A program made the position numbers and the translations under genes. DNA of 64,000 nt from Litoditis marina. Lineage: Eukaryota > Nematoda > Chromadorea > Rhabditida > Rhabditidae. Shown in pieces: positions 46,701 to 57,224 of the stretch; the stretch's first letter is position 1; each line of letters begins with the position of its first letter. The notes beneath the pieces are model-generated. The model was not told the DNA's origin. It saw only the letters and a list, made by a program, of their open reading frames with translations, and ran no database searches. The stretch lies in assembly GCA_964036275.1 (NCBI GenBank), contig OZ038436.1:22223904-22287903 (forward strand), written 5' to 3'.

Positions 46701-46774
46701 GGGGCACCTGGTGGATTGAAGTCAGCTGGCATGCCCTGGGGCTCATTTGGTTTCATTCCGAAAAGCCACGACAT
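40743..46774 (-). CDS. atad-3: ATAD3 mitochondrial AAA ATPase
   Basis: This is an inner-mitochondrial-membrane AAA+ ATPase involved in nucleoid organisation and membrane contacts (family knowledge). Seventeen minus-strand exons: 46774-46666, 45887-45718, 45566-45465, 45144-45015, 44771-44675, 44069-44001, 43848-43779, 43672-43618, 43408-43251, 43022-42960, 42775-42588, 42383-42332, 42059-41929, 41766-41666, 41469-41348, 41121-40987 and 40784-40743. They join in phase to 597 residues, close to the usual family length. The start MSWLFGMKP is typical of ATAD3. It has a Pro/Gly-rich N-terminus, a long coiled coil (about residues 45-230), a hydrophobic segment near 247-265 ([14 protein letters not shown]), Walker A GPPGTGKT at 351-358, Walker B VVFIDEAD at 406-413, and a sensor-like [11 protein letters not shown]. 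The ATG follows TTTTTGATAG, an apparent trans-splice acceptor, 242 bp after the dyrb-1 stop. It is probably the second gene of an operon. Confidence 0.95.
44240..44437. repeat. hAT-like MITE, CATACACCGCC family, copy A
   Basis: This element in the fifth intron of atad-3 starts CATACACCGCCAA and ends TTTGGCAGTGTATG. It is flanked on both sides by CTCAGAAA, an 8-bp target-site duplication. The interior has TCGCG-containing segments shared loosely with the other copies. Confidence 0.85.
44790..44927. repeat. hAT-like MITE, CATACACCGCC family, copy B
   Basis: It starts CATACACCGCCAAA and ends CCTTGGCAGTGTATG. The flanking octamers are TATGGAAT and TATGGAAA (7 of 8 identical), consistent with an aged 8-bp target duplication. 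It is in the fourth intron of atad-3. Confidence 0.8.
46218..46638. repeat. Foldback element with triple GACAACTCGTCCCC ends
   Basis: The left end carries GACAACTCGTCCCC at 46218 and 46243, and a variant ending CCTC at 46265. The right end carries the inverse GGGGACGAGTTGTC at 46574, 46596 and 46625. The roughly 295-bp centre is AT-rich. It lies in the first intron of atad-3. Confidence 0.9.
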
Positions 46775-46790
46775 CTATCAAAAATGAATA
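46775..46790 (-). other. Putative SL2 trans-splice acceptor of atad-3
   Basis: ATTTTTGATAG lies directly before the atad-3 ATG and 242 bp after the dyrb-1 stop on the same strand. That spacing is in the range typical of Caenorhabditis operons. Inferred. Confidence 0.55.
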
Positions 46791-47016
46791 GATATTATAA
46801 ATATACAACATTGAATGTTGCATCATAAAGGTATTTCGTATACTAAAGCTACGAAATGCGCCTGAACAACCGAGCATGAAAATACTTGGGAGAAACTACC
46901 CGAAAGTACATCGCAACAACTATGATAACGGAAAAGTTTATGACCCAACAAAACATGAAAAGAACGAGAAAATGAATAAGTTATGCTGTAGAAAATATAT
47001 ACATAATTTACAACGA

Positions 47017-47696
47017 TTAGGAGGACAAATTTTCGATAACGGCCAACATATAATCCTTGTCGGGAGCAATCATAATTTCGTTCTTCTTAGTTCGTAATCT
47101 CAGAAAGGTGAAATCGTTAGATCCATCTAATTCTCGAATGACACTTTTCGATTTTTCGCACAATTGTTGAAGCATGGAGGCATGCTGTGCTGTGGCTTCG
47201 TCGTCTAACGTAGATCGGATGGCACGTCCTAGAATTAGGTTAGAAAATGAGTAATTTCTATAGTAATCGTGCTCTCACCTACAAACCAGAATCGTGGCGT
47301 GCCAGACAACCAGGTTTTATTCGGTGAATGAAATACGCAACTCAAGCCAATTGAAAACAAATTTGCAGTTCACAAGAAACCATTCGAACCGTTTATTCTT
47401 GTATCGACAAAATGATTTGTTAACCACAGCCCATTTATCCGCACAATCTCTGTCAGATATATCATCAGGCGTATAACCGCGAAATCTCCCCTAACGACCG
47501 ACGATGTAGTTACTTCATCATCTCATCTGTATTACATACAAGGCAAATACAATATAGTCACGCATTATCTGTTAACTATGAGAAATTAATTGGAGTTGAG
47601 ATCAAAAACAAACATACCTGCATTATCCATCACAATCACTCCGATGACACCTTTCTGAGACTGTATTCTTTTGATGGTTTCTTCGATATCAGACAT
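47017..47696 (-). CDS. dyrb-1: Dynein light chain, roadblock type
   Basis: Two exons (47696-47618 and 47228-47017) give 96 residues, exactly the normal roadblock/LC7 length. The protein starts MSDIEETIKRIQSQKGVIGV, has IVMDNAGRAIRSTLDD across the splice junction, and ends with KKNEIMIAPDKDYMLAVIEN. These are the diagnostic segments of the family, which binds the dynein intermediate chain as a dimer. CTTCAG two bases before the ATG is a likely SL1 acceptor. The stop lies 242 bp upstream of atad-3 on the same strand, so it is probably the first gene of a two-gene operon. It is divergent from the dohh-1/dap-3 operon. Confidence 0.95.
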
Positions 47697-48452
47697 ACCT
47701 GAAGTATAAGTAAGTTACTCTGCTCGAACCAAAACATAGCAACAACTACAAACATAGCAAATAGAGAACACCGAATCAGACAGGGAATGCACACCAAACA
47801 GTGCGTTTTGTTGGTCGATTTCACCAGGTAACCAGCATCCAAACTTCATCTCACAATTCAATAGCCGCAATAGATTCAAACTACATAACTTAATTAAAAG
47901 GTATTAAACTTCTATTTTCAGAGGATTGCATCAGCACAGTCAAAAAGTTGCTACCGAAATTAAAGGTCTCGCTGTGGTCCTTTAACCTCGCACGTCCGCG
48001 GTGGTCGACCAAATGCGGCACAATGCTGGCATGTAATTCACACATTCCCAGATTCTTCGTACAACGATTTTTATACTGAAAAGCGGAAGATGTGTTGTTG
48101 TATGTGTTGTTTTTGTCAGGTTGAGGAAGAAATCAAATGAACATAGTTTCATTAAAAACATCAACGGTTTTTCGATTCGATATGGAAAATAACAAAAACC
48201 AAGTTGCCGGCATCGTGTCCGTACTTTCTGCATTTCTGCCGCAGCAGCGCGATCCCTTTTTTTTAACTTTTGAAATAATCCTCTTTTTTTAATGTCTAGC
48301 TTAGCAATGAATTGAAATGTGTGTTTTAATAGAATATGTATTTCTATAACACCCTGTGTTTAGTAGTTGTAGTAATAATAACACTGGCTTTGATTTTACT
48401 GTTCAGTAGTTTTAAGCTTGCTTTTCAGTGCAAAAGAAAGGTCGTGATCCGA
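47697..48452. promoter_or_regulatory. Divergent promoter region between two operons
   Basis: This 756-bp region lies between the opposed starts of dyrb-1 (minus) and deoxyhypusine hydroxylase (plus). GCTTTTCAG at about 48420-48428 is a likely trans-splice acceptor for the plus-strand gene, 24 bases before its ATG. No specific transcription-factor site is claimed. Confidence 0.45.
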
Positions 48453-51400
48453 ATGACGAAACAGTTCACTGTCGAGGAGATAAATGGTTTTGGTATTGCT
48501 CTCAATGATGTCAGGTTTGTTCTTTTCCTGTTCGATGGCGCTATTCATGCATTTCACCTTTCTTTATTTCTCAGTGCTTTTTTTATTATCGATGATCAAC
48601 TCAAAACGTCTCGTTTTGGCCCTTGAGGTTGCATGCAATCAAAAAGCCACGTTACTTGTGTCGAAAACAATTGGTTGCTTCCAAATGCAACCGGGTCTAT
48701 TCTAAAAAGCAAGTATCTACATTTGATTGCATCCGAGAATCAGAACAGTTGAAGTTGCGAGTTTTACTGTTCTGATTCGTCTTCAATGTCCACGAACGAC
48801 CGTATCATTTTGCAGTGCAGCGCATAAGGCTGTTTTGAACTGCCGAGCTCGAGATGCAACCTGTTGGTATCTGAAACACGGCATGTCAAGGCAGCTAAAA
48901 AAAGCGGAAGCAACCTTTTTCGAAAGCAACCAATAACATTCATACACCGCCAAGGGCCTCTCATTCCTTCAAAATTCTCGCGACCCCTCCGTGTTTTCTC
49001 GTGTCGCGACCCCCCAAAACGGCGACATTCAACTAATTTCCGTACGATTATAGCTGATTTTGTATGAAAATCGTTAGTTAACAGCTCGCGACCCTACTTT
49101 TCACAAGGATTTGTTCGCGACTCCCCCCTTTATGGGAGGCCTTGGCGGTGTATGATAACATTTTACAGACAGAAACCAGGTTGCATTTTGCTCTCATGAA
49201 AGTTGCTTTTTCAATTCATAGTATTTCAGCCGACCTTTGAAAGCTAGATTTCGGGCCCTATTCATTCTGCGGAACATAGGATGCGATTTATCAGTCAGTT
49301 GGATTGGTAAATGTCTTCATGACGAATCTGCACTTCTAAAGCACGAGCTAGCGTATTGCCTCGGGCAAATGCAGAACAAATCAGCTGTCCCTACGCTTAT
49401 CGATGTGTTGAAAGATACCAATCAGGGCGAGTTACAGTTTATTTAAGGTTTTTTTTGGACTCTTTCCCTGAGAAATTGAGCATTGTTCATTCACATCAAA
49501 GGCTTTCGTATTCAACGGCGATTCATATATTATTGAAGTATGCAACTAGTTCTCCTTATTTTGGGAATTACTCCGAGCTCTGCCTTATCGAATTCCGAAC
49601 GCCTCAGTTTCTTAAATACGAGCGTTCTATGATTTGTTTATCTCCGGTGTTTATTTTCAGAACCCATGGTTCGTCACGAAGCCGGTGAAGCTCTAGGGGC
49701 CATCGGTGATCTAAGTGCAAGAGAAGTACTGCAGGAGTATTGTAAGGTAATACTTTTCCTGTTGTAATAATAGATCTATTCTACGAAAAATTGCGCCGTT
49801 TTCTGAGTTTTGAATTGTCTTATGTTATAGAGAATTTATATATTATATAGCAGTTGTTTAGTATGAAATTATTGCTGTTGGCCACTCAGCGTATTTTGAA
49901 CTTTTGATTAGGGTGGTGGGTGGTTTTCATTCCCAAACTATGTAAACCATTTACCAACTTTTGTGCTCAATGTTCGTTTATGAGTCATTCGTCGAAGATT
50001 ATTGCAAAAAATTTTAAGGATCCCACTCCAGAAGTAGCGGAGACTTGTGTTCTCGCCCTGCAAAGGCTTGATTGGACAAATGCCAGTGGTGAAAAGACGG
50101 ACAGTCCATATCAGAGCGTGGGTGCGTGTTGGGAACTTTTCGACATTTTCTTTTTATCATGTTAATTTTTATAACCATGGAGATCGAATGTTTTTTTTCT
50201 TAGTTTCAATTTCACTGGGATTTTCCTTGATCATCGTTTTTCTAAGTAGGGTTATAGTTTAGATCCCACGCCCTCCTCTTCACTTGAAGACATCTCCGAG
50301 TTAGCTGCAGTGCTTGTTGATACCTCCAAGTCTCTATGGGACCGCTATCGGGCTATGTTCAAGCTGAGGAATATTAACACGGACGAATCAATCAAAGCAC
50401 TGGCACAAGGTATGGTTATTTTTTTGATTTTGATTCGAACAAAAATAGTACGCACCATACACCGCCAAGGGTCTCTCATTTTTCCTGAAATCTCGCGATA
50501 CCCACTCCTTTTTTGTATCGCGACCCCTCCAAAATTGTTCAAAACTGCGATTTTCATCAATTTTTGCCTTTTTTTTACTAGTCTTGTATGCATTTCGCTG
50601 TTTTTCCACTCGCGACTTTTCACAAAAATTAGTTCGCAACCCTCCATCTTATAAGATGCCTTGGTGGTGTATGGTACGCACTTAGAGAACTTTGGAAGCA
50701 AAGCAAAATTTTCAGTTCCACTGTTCTCCAGCACCATTGTTCGCAAACTTCACAGGTTTTGCTATTCAACTCGCAGAGAAACAAAAGAATAATTTCTGTT
50801 CCAGGGCTATATTGTGAGGACAGTGCTCTGTTCCGACATGAAGTCGCATATGTACTTGGTCAGGTGCAGTCAGCTGTCGCTATCAAAGAGCTCAAAGATA
50901 GACTTCTTCTCGAATCTGAGGTAATTGTTTGGTTTTCTATTTGAAACATCGACACCCATGTTATTTCCCACAACCCGCAAATGTCATGTTTGATGTTTTT
51001 CTTACTATTCTTATTATTGGAATTGTTTGTTTCACTCACAGGGGTTTGTTTATGGTTTATACGTACTGTGTTTTTTGGTTATCTCGTTATCTGCTTCATT
51101 CATAGCTAAAGTATTATTCACGTGAGTTCTCAAGCCCTCGTGATCTATCAGTTTTTATTTAGAATTGCATGGTACGTCACGAGTGTGCTGAAGCGCTCGG
51201 AGCTATTGCCACCGATGAATGTACGGAGATACTGCAGCAGTATGCCAAAGACAAAGAGGTGAGTAATGGTTGGGCAGTTGGGCTTGGCATGGTAAAATAT
51301 CCGGGAAGTCCCGCAATGAATTTTTCAACGGGCCATAAGAAATAATGAAACTTTATGCTTATTTCGTTGTAATCTGAGTGGTAGTAGACCTCGATTCGCA

Positions 51401-51628
51401 CCTTTTCTAACGAATTTTGACCGAAAACCATCGGGACCAAACTACAAACACAGCGATGAAGGGCAACATACACTGCACAGACTTGCTTTGGAAAGAGCGA
51501 AACCATATACTGCCTTTTTCGATGATCTTCGTTGTTTTCAGCGTGTCGTTCGTGAAAGCTGTGAAGTCGCCCTGGACATGGCTGAGTATGAGAACAGTGA
51601 TCAGCTACAGTACGCAACCGTTAATTAA
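48453..51628 (+). CDS. dohh-1: Deoxyhypusine hydroxylase
   Basis: This enzyme catalyses the second step of hypusine formation on eIF5A, a di-iron HEAT-repeat hydroxylase. Eight exons (48453-48514, 49230-49426, 49661-49746, 50019-50121, 50263-50409, 50805-50920, 51163-51258, 51542-51628) give 297 residues, against about 300 in the family. All four iron-binding His-Glu pairs are present at 59-60 (LKHELAY), 92-93 ([13 protein letters not shown]), 210-211 (FRHEVAY) and 243-244 ([12 protein letters not shown]), in two symmetric halves joined by a linker around 120-160. The second intron must use a GC donor (CAGG|GCGAGT), because no GT donor keeps frame. Two CATACACCGCC MITEs sit in introns 1 and 5. 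The gene dap-3 follows at 217 bp. From memory these two are also neighbours in C. elegans. Confidence 0.95.
48941..49154. repeat. hAT-like MITE, CATACACCGCC family, copy C
   Basis: This 214-bp element in the first intron of dohh-1 runs from CATACACCGCCAAGGGCCTC to CCTTGGCGGTGTATG. Both flanks read ATAACATT, a perfect 8-bp target-site duplication. Confidence 0.9.
50456..50673. repeat. hAT-like MITE, CATACACCGCC family, copy D
   Basis: This 218-bp element in the fifth intron of dohh-1 runs from CATACACCGCCAAGGGTCTC to CCTTGGTGGTGTATG. GTACGCAC flanks both sides, a perfect 8-bp target-site duplication. It is collinear with copy C, including CTCGCGA and CGCGACCCCTCC segments. Confidence 0.9.
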
Positions 51629-51837
51629 TTATTCAATTTCTATGCTATCTCTGTTGTGAACCTAATCCCAATTGTTGGTATTTGTTACTGTTTTTGTTTT
51701 TATGCGACTATGAATTTTTTTTTCATTATGTCTTTTTGATATTCTCCATGGCTGTTCCATTAATATCTGAGTTTTTGAAATTAAATGAATTTATATCAAG
51801 TTTTTCTAAGTGTGGTTATGCATGGTGGTTCATTTTG

Positions 51838-51845
51838 TTATTCAG
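51838..51845 (+). other. Putative SL2 trans-splice acceptor of dap-3
   Basis: TTATTCAG directly abuts the dap-3 ATG, 217 bp after the dohh-1 stop on the same strand. This is the arrangement expected for a downstream operon gene. Confidence 0.6.
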
Positions 51846-54800
51846 ATGAAGAGTGCTGTTTTGGTGACCAGAGTTTTCAAGCCGTCGCGAATCTCGTCTC
51901 ATCGGCTATACCGCACTGCTACTGATTCACCTGTTAGTTTGTTTCTCTTTTCTAACATCATATCATTCTTGGTGAACGTTTCGAATTTATGGATGATTTA
52001 TCAGTTTTAGAATCTTTTTTATGATTACCTACTCTATGCGAATAGTATCTCTTCTTTAGAATGTGCTGAATACATGGAAAACATAGAGCTTGAAAGAATG
52101 TTGACAGTCGTGAGCTGTATTCAACGTTGTACAAAAGCTTCTCCTGGCGTGATTACAAAAGCAATACCAGTACACCGGAACGACTTTGGGAACATAAGTT
52201 TACAAAATATCTTCCCTGAAATCGATCATTTCAGACTTCTTTCTCACAATCGGATGTAGGCCGGCTTTATTCCATTCCTGTTCCTGATGCCACACAACTG
52301 TCTCTCCAGGTATTCTATTATCTATTTAGAGTAGAAAATCCAAATTGTTGTCTCTTCTTTCGTCAGGGTTCAGGCTCTCAGTTCTAACCTGTCTCAGTTT
52401 TTCAGTTTTGTTTATACTTTTATTGTCCTTTTTCGATGTTGTGGTCTTTGCAGAAAACGTTGCCTTCACCACTACAGAAGCAAATGGATACCCTCGGCGA
52501 GCTATTGCTGATGCTCCGTCAACCTCTTTTGGAGGTGAGTTGCTTATCTTCTTTTTGGTTATTTTTTTCGAAAGTGTTTTACTTTGTACATTTGTAAGTT
52601 GTTCTATTATGAAAAATTACATATTCCGAGGACTAGGTTTGGAACAAATATAAGAGCACTTTCAAAGAATAGTACTAGAATGCGTCTACGCTCTAAGTTT
52701 TATTTGACAGTCGTGAAATCACAATGTCACATAGTGGTGGTCCATGACCGATTTCCAACTATTTCACATCTGATTGCTCTGAGATATCCGTGGTCCTGAA
52801 TCCCCATTTCAGGTTTCTTCTTGCATGGATGCAGTTCGACCTTCGTTTCCCTGTCTACGAACTGTACTCTGGGGCGCCTTTGGAACGGGAAAGTCGGTTA
52901 CCTTGAACCAGGCAGTGCATCTTGCCCATCAAAAGGAATGGGTTGTTATTCACCATAGATCAGGTATATATTATTTGATTTTTGTTTTGAAGAACGGTGA
53001 ATTTTTTAGGTTAGGTATGAAAAAGTGTGGTCGCGGAAGGATTAATCACCAAACATTGTACAACATAATAGGTTGATTTTTGAAATTTGGATTGTAGTAA
53101 CAGCCGTGAAAGGTTCGCAGCTCGAAAAAGTTAGAGGCGGCGCTAGACTACAGCATCATTGACCGTTGGATGTTCCTGACCTGTTTGACCGTTGAAATTG
53201 TAATATTTCACTATGCTTTCAGCCATGGAACTGACTAGACGTGTGAGTGAGGTTGAGATGTCCACGTACAAACAGGGCCGCATCAACGATCCCGTCAACG
53301 CAGTTTCTATTCTGCAACATTTCAAGCACCAGGTATCTACTTTGTTCTCATAACCTATTTCTCAACTTCTCTGAGATAACGCATTTCTTTGAATTTTTAC
53401 GACTCACAAATGAGTTTCGTTGCTTTCAACATTGAAAGGGGATGCTTTTTGTATAAATAGGTAGTAGTAGGCTTAGCTTTCTATGATTTTGTGTCATTTT
53501 TGCATGTGCAAAGGGTGGTTCTAGAATCAGTCTCTCTGGAAGCAATTATCTGATCTCAAAACGGAGAGAGTCTATGAATGGACCAAGAACGAGAGAACTG
53601 GCGCGGATAAGCCAATAACAGAAATAGTGGAAATGGTGAGTGTTCTCATCTTGTTTCATTAATATGAGAATGTCGTCAGTTTTCACGCAAAATGGGGAAG
53701 CAGGATTTATAACTGGTAAAGACGATTTTGAAATGTGAGCGAGTTAGCGAGTAAAAGTTGTTCAACACGTCGCTTTGAGCTATTCGGTTTGGAGTTCGGA
53801 CTATCTTGCAACCTACGAATTTTTTCAATAAAGTTAATTAAATTATTGATTGTTTTACGTTTACGGCAAAGAGTTCTGGGGAAAATTGAAGTATCGTCCC
53901 CCACTTTAGTTGGGTCCCCCCCCCCCGTAGCACTTCAACCCCCCACCCAAGCTGAAACGTGAAAATCTAGGAGAGGGGGGGGGGGGGGAAATTCAACTTC
54001 GAAATTTACTATTTACCCCCCACCTGGGTCGGCGGGGGGTAGAACTTCAATAGTGGGGGGTCAAACTTCAACGAGTGGGGGGGGGGGCAGAACTTCAATA
54101 CCGGAAATGTTTACTTTTTACCCCCCACCCTCAAACTTTTGTATTGCAGGTGATAAATTGAATTATCACCCCCCGATGGGGGGGGGTCAAACTACAATTC
54201 CCCAAACGCAATATAAATTCGAAAAGGTGGGGGGTAAAAAGTCAATGTTCCCGAGTTCTGTTCTGACTTCGTAGTTATATTCGAGACACCGACGTGAGTA
54301 AAGTGAGTTTTCAGGGAATCTCTGCCCCATTCCTCGCAACCGACTGTGTTGGTGCTCTGTTCAGAGAGTTGAAGCGACACGCAAGTGCTGGCTCGATTAA
54401 GGTGGGTTGCGTCGTGTAACGCCTTCTAAATTTCAGCAGCAATTGAATAACAATGAAATTTCAACAAAATATGTCTGTTCAGAAGGTTGCAGCTATTTGT
54501 GCCTTCATAACATTCTATTACAACACATCATTGCTTATCGAATGGTCGGAAGAGTTTCCCACATCCCACTACGGGACTACCGCTTTCTTGGTCCCAAATA
54601 CCGTTTTTATTTGGTTGGGGATTTTTTCTATTGTTGTATTTGTATTATTTGTGAATAATGCTCGACATTTGCTTCCTTCCAGGTTATGGTAGCTGTGGAT
54701 GATGCAAATTCTCTCTGGGGAAAAACGCTAGTCAAGAAATCCGACAGAACATATGTGAGTTGAGATGTCCCCACAGTTCTACCAATCCTTTTTCACTAGT

Positions 54801-56233
54801 AATCAGACTACACACTGAATTGAACGGGTTATCTCATCTATATTTCGGACTTACTTCTCTTACATAAATCTGGTTTCAAGAATTCAAGATCAAGCCGGTT
54901 GGCTTAGATCTTATGGTTCTAAAATCTTATACTTGTTTTCAGGCATCTCCCATGGACTTGACGCTGGTTCACCACTTCCGCAATATCATGAGTAATGATT
55001 GGGTGAGTTTTGACCACATTGCTAAGTCAAATTTCTATGTCCATATGTTTTGGGGTTTTTTATAAGCCGTGGATCTTTAGTACAGTTTGGACTGCCAATA
55101 TTACGCACATTGATTGAATGCTCAAACTTGAAGTAATCGATAAAGCGACACTGTATGATAAAACTTATCGTAGGCTTTTTTCTGATAGTTTATGTAATGT
55201 TTCAGTCCAACGGTATGGTGCTGCTTGTCGCCGATAAGAAAGAGGTTTCGGATGCGAGAGATCAGTTGACTGTTCCCAGACATACTCCGTTGGAATTATT
55301 CGGAGAGGAGGGATTCGAACACATTGAGGTGAGCGAATGGTCACGCGACACTTTGTCCTCGTTGTTTGATACGTAATGGTTTTTGAATTATCAAAGAAAA
55401 TTGGAGAGTATAATTTTTGAATGAATTTGTGGTGGTGTAAACAATTTGTTCTTGTCCCCAAAAATAATCACCCTGAGCTTGAACACATTGAAACTTCGTT
55501 GAATAGGTAAGGTGGAAATTTCGGTAACGTCTCACGAAAACAAGTTCACAACACCGACTAGGCTGATTGGTCAGCTGTTGGAAGTACACGTATTTTCAGA
55601 TTTATATATTTGCCAAGTTTACACCATTTTTCGGAATCTGAAACTTTGCTGTAGGGTTTTCAAATCAGACCACGGACTTCTTAGTTTATTCAGTTTTTGA
55701 GTTAATGCTTGTTTTTCCAGCCATTCATTCCCATTGAAACGAAACAGTACTCCGACGAGGAAATTACGAATATGTATGATTACTACGTGGATAAGAAGTG
55801 GATTATCAGTAAAAATGGTTGGTTTACATTTTTATTTCTGAAACGTAAAGTCTATTTAGGTCAATCAAGCTTTCCTATAATGCCTTCGCGATAAAATGGG
55901 TTCTGCGAACTTCAGTCGGAAAACCACTTTTTCATAATTACATTCACCTTTCCACCGCACTTAGTGAGTTCAATGGAATAGCTATTCAGTTGATCGTAGA
56001 ATCATAGATCATCGTGGACCTTTGTAAGAATGCTCGGAATAGTTTGTACGAAATAGTTGGTAAATAACGGGTATGTATGGTACGGTTCGGCCATTGAATA
56101 ATATGTTCATTAGTAATTAATTCTAACTATAATCCATCTCTTTGCAGCAAGAACGGGACAAGGACAAGAGCAAATGAAACATCTGAGTGCGTTCAATCCG
56201 TTTTACTTTGAACGGTTATCGGCTTTCAACTGA
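51846..56233 (+). CDS. dap-3: Mitochondrial ribosomal protein mS29 (DAP3)
   Basis: This is the GTP-binding protein of the mitochondrial small subunit. Twelve exons (51846-51932, 52235-52309, 52454-52534, 52813-52963, 53223-53332, 53525-53635, 54315-54401, 54683-54754, 54943-55002, 55206-55328, 55721-55817, 56148-56233) join in phase to 379 residues. The N-terminus (KSAVLVTRVFKPSR) is basic with Ser, as in a mitochondrial presequence. The P-loop GAFGTGKS is at 102-109. Later family segments include LFRELKRH, VMVAVDDANSLWGKT, the LVHHFRNIMSNDW stretch and PFIPIETKQYSDEE. It is probably the second gene of an operon with dohh-1. Intron 6 contains a run of G/C tracts. An open stretch at 52061-52230 in intron 1 does not fit the phases and is not included. 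Confidence 0.95.
53915..54240. repeat. Alternating poly-G/poly-C tract region
   Basis: In intron 6 of dap-3, at least ten runs of 6-13 G or C are separated by short AACTTCAA-type linkers, for example GGGGGGTCAAACTTCAA, CCCCCCACC and GGCAGAACTTCAATA. G runs and C runs alternate, so both hairpins and G-quadruplexes are possible in the transcript and on either DNA strand. Confidence 0.85.
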
Positions 56234-57148
56234 TTGCAAATAATATTCGCTTAGTGTAGTGTATTGTTAGTTAGCCTGTTTTGTTTGTTTATTTTGTTGT
56301 GTTTTGTTGATATTTGAATTGTAACAGATATCACATGTATTATTACTCTGCTATAAATTCCTCGAGATCACAATATAATTTGATGAGAAGGCCAAAAATG
56401 CTTCAATAACGTCTGTATTTCAAGATGGACTGAATCAAATTTCCCGGCAATTCAAACGGTGGAGGCACTGAAAAGAGTTGTTCATTAACTACACGAACAC
56501 ATAGCAGTAAATTATGGCTATCATACAACGATTGACGGAGCTGTTACTGGGTTAACATTTGGAATGTGAGATCTCGGCTTCAAGAACGAGTTCATGTAAC
56601 GTTGCAATAAGAACCGGTTTTGCTAATCTTACAACAAGTCGTGATGTACAATTTTTAGATGCTGAATCCAACATTTATTGGGAAAGTTGGTCTATGAAAG
56701 TGAATGCAGTAAATTAACCCAAATCTAATTTTGAAGGGGTTTTATCGATGAAGTGTAAATGAAATGTCACTCACTGTCTCTGCGCTTAAGAAGGTACATT
56801 AGTTGGAGAGGTTGTTCATTGTCCTCAGAATCCAAACTTTCTGAAAATGGAAGAATTGAAATCTTTGTTGCGAAACCGATAGTTCCAACCGTCTGTGAAT
56901 GTCGCTGTGTTGCCAGCATGGTTGGCAGGAATGAAGAGAACGAAATATGTTCATGATTATATACTTTAATGAGTAAGTATTTGTAACATATTCTTTATGA
57001 ATTTTGATCACCTGCTATTCTCTGTTTTAATTACATCAGCAATGTAATAAAGTACTGAATGAATGAGGTTTACGGTACCACGAGTTACAGAAAAAGGTGA
57101 GAGGATACATTTTTCATAGAGCGTCAAAAATGGATTTCAATTACTCAC
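56234..57148. other. Downstream flank of dap-3
   Basis: No firm gene. It would contain the 3' UTR of dap-3 and, on the minus strand, possible later exons of the weak signal-peptide candidate at 57224. Confidence 0.4.
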
Positions 57149-57224
57149 CTGTTAATGCAGCTGCTATGCAGAATGAAAGAAAAACTAGTAGAAGAGAGAG
57201 AAGCAATCTGATTGAACATAACAT
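57149..57224 (-). CDS. Candidate signal-peptide exon of a small secreted gene (partial)
   Basis: On the minus strand an ATG at 57224 opens 25 codons (MLCSIRLLLSLLLVFLSF…) with the shape of a signal peptide, ending in a strong GTGAGT donor in phase 1. AAACACAG lies 5 bases before the ATG. Downstream pieces on the same strand are open, but the acceptor choice is ambiguous. One reading from about 56963 stays open for about 65 codons and ends LLKRRDSE. Another joins at GCAACACAG and gives a short peptide ending FRKFGF. I cannot decide between them. Treat this as a candidate first exon only. Confidence 0.3.

Noticed and set aside
52061..52230. Open stretch in dap-3 intron 1 that reads like coding sequence in two frames
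   Set aside because: No splice combination fits the phase-0 exons on both sides, and the remaining exons already give a complete mS29.
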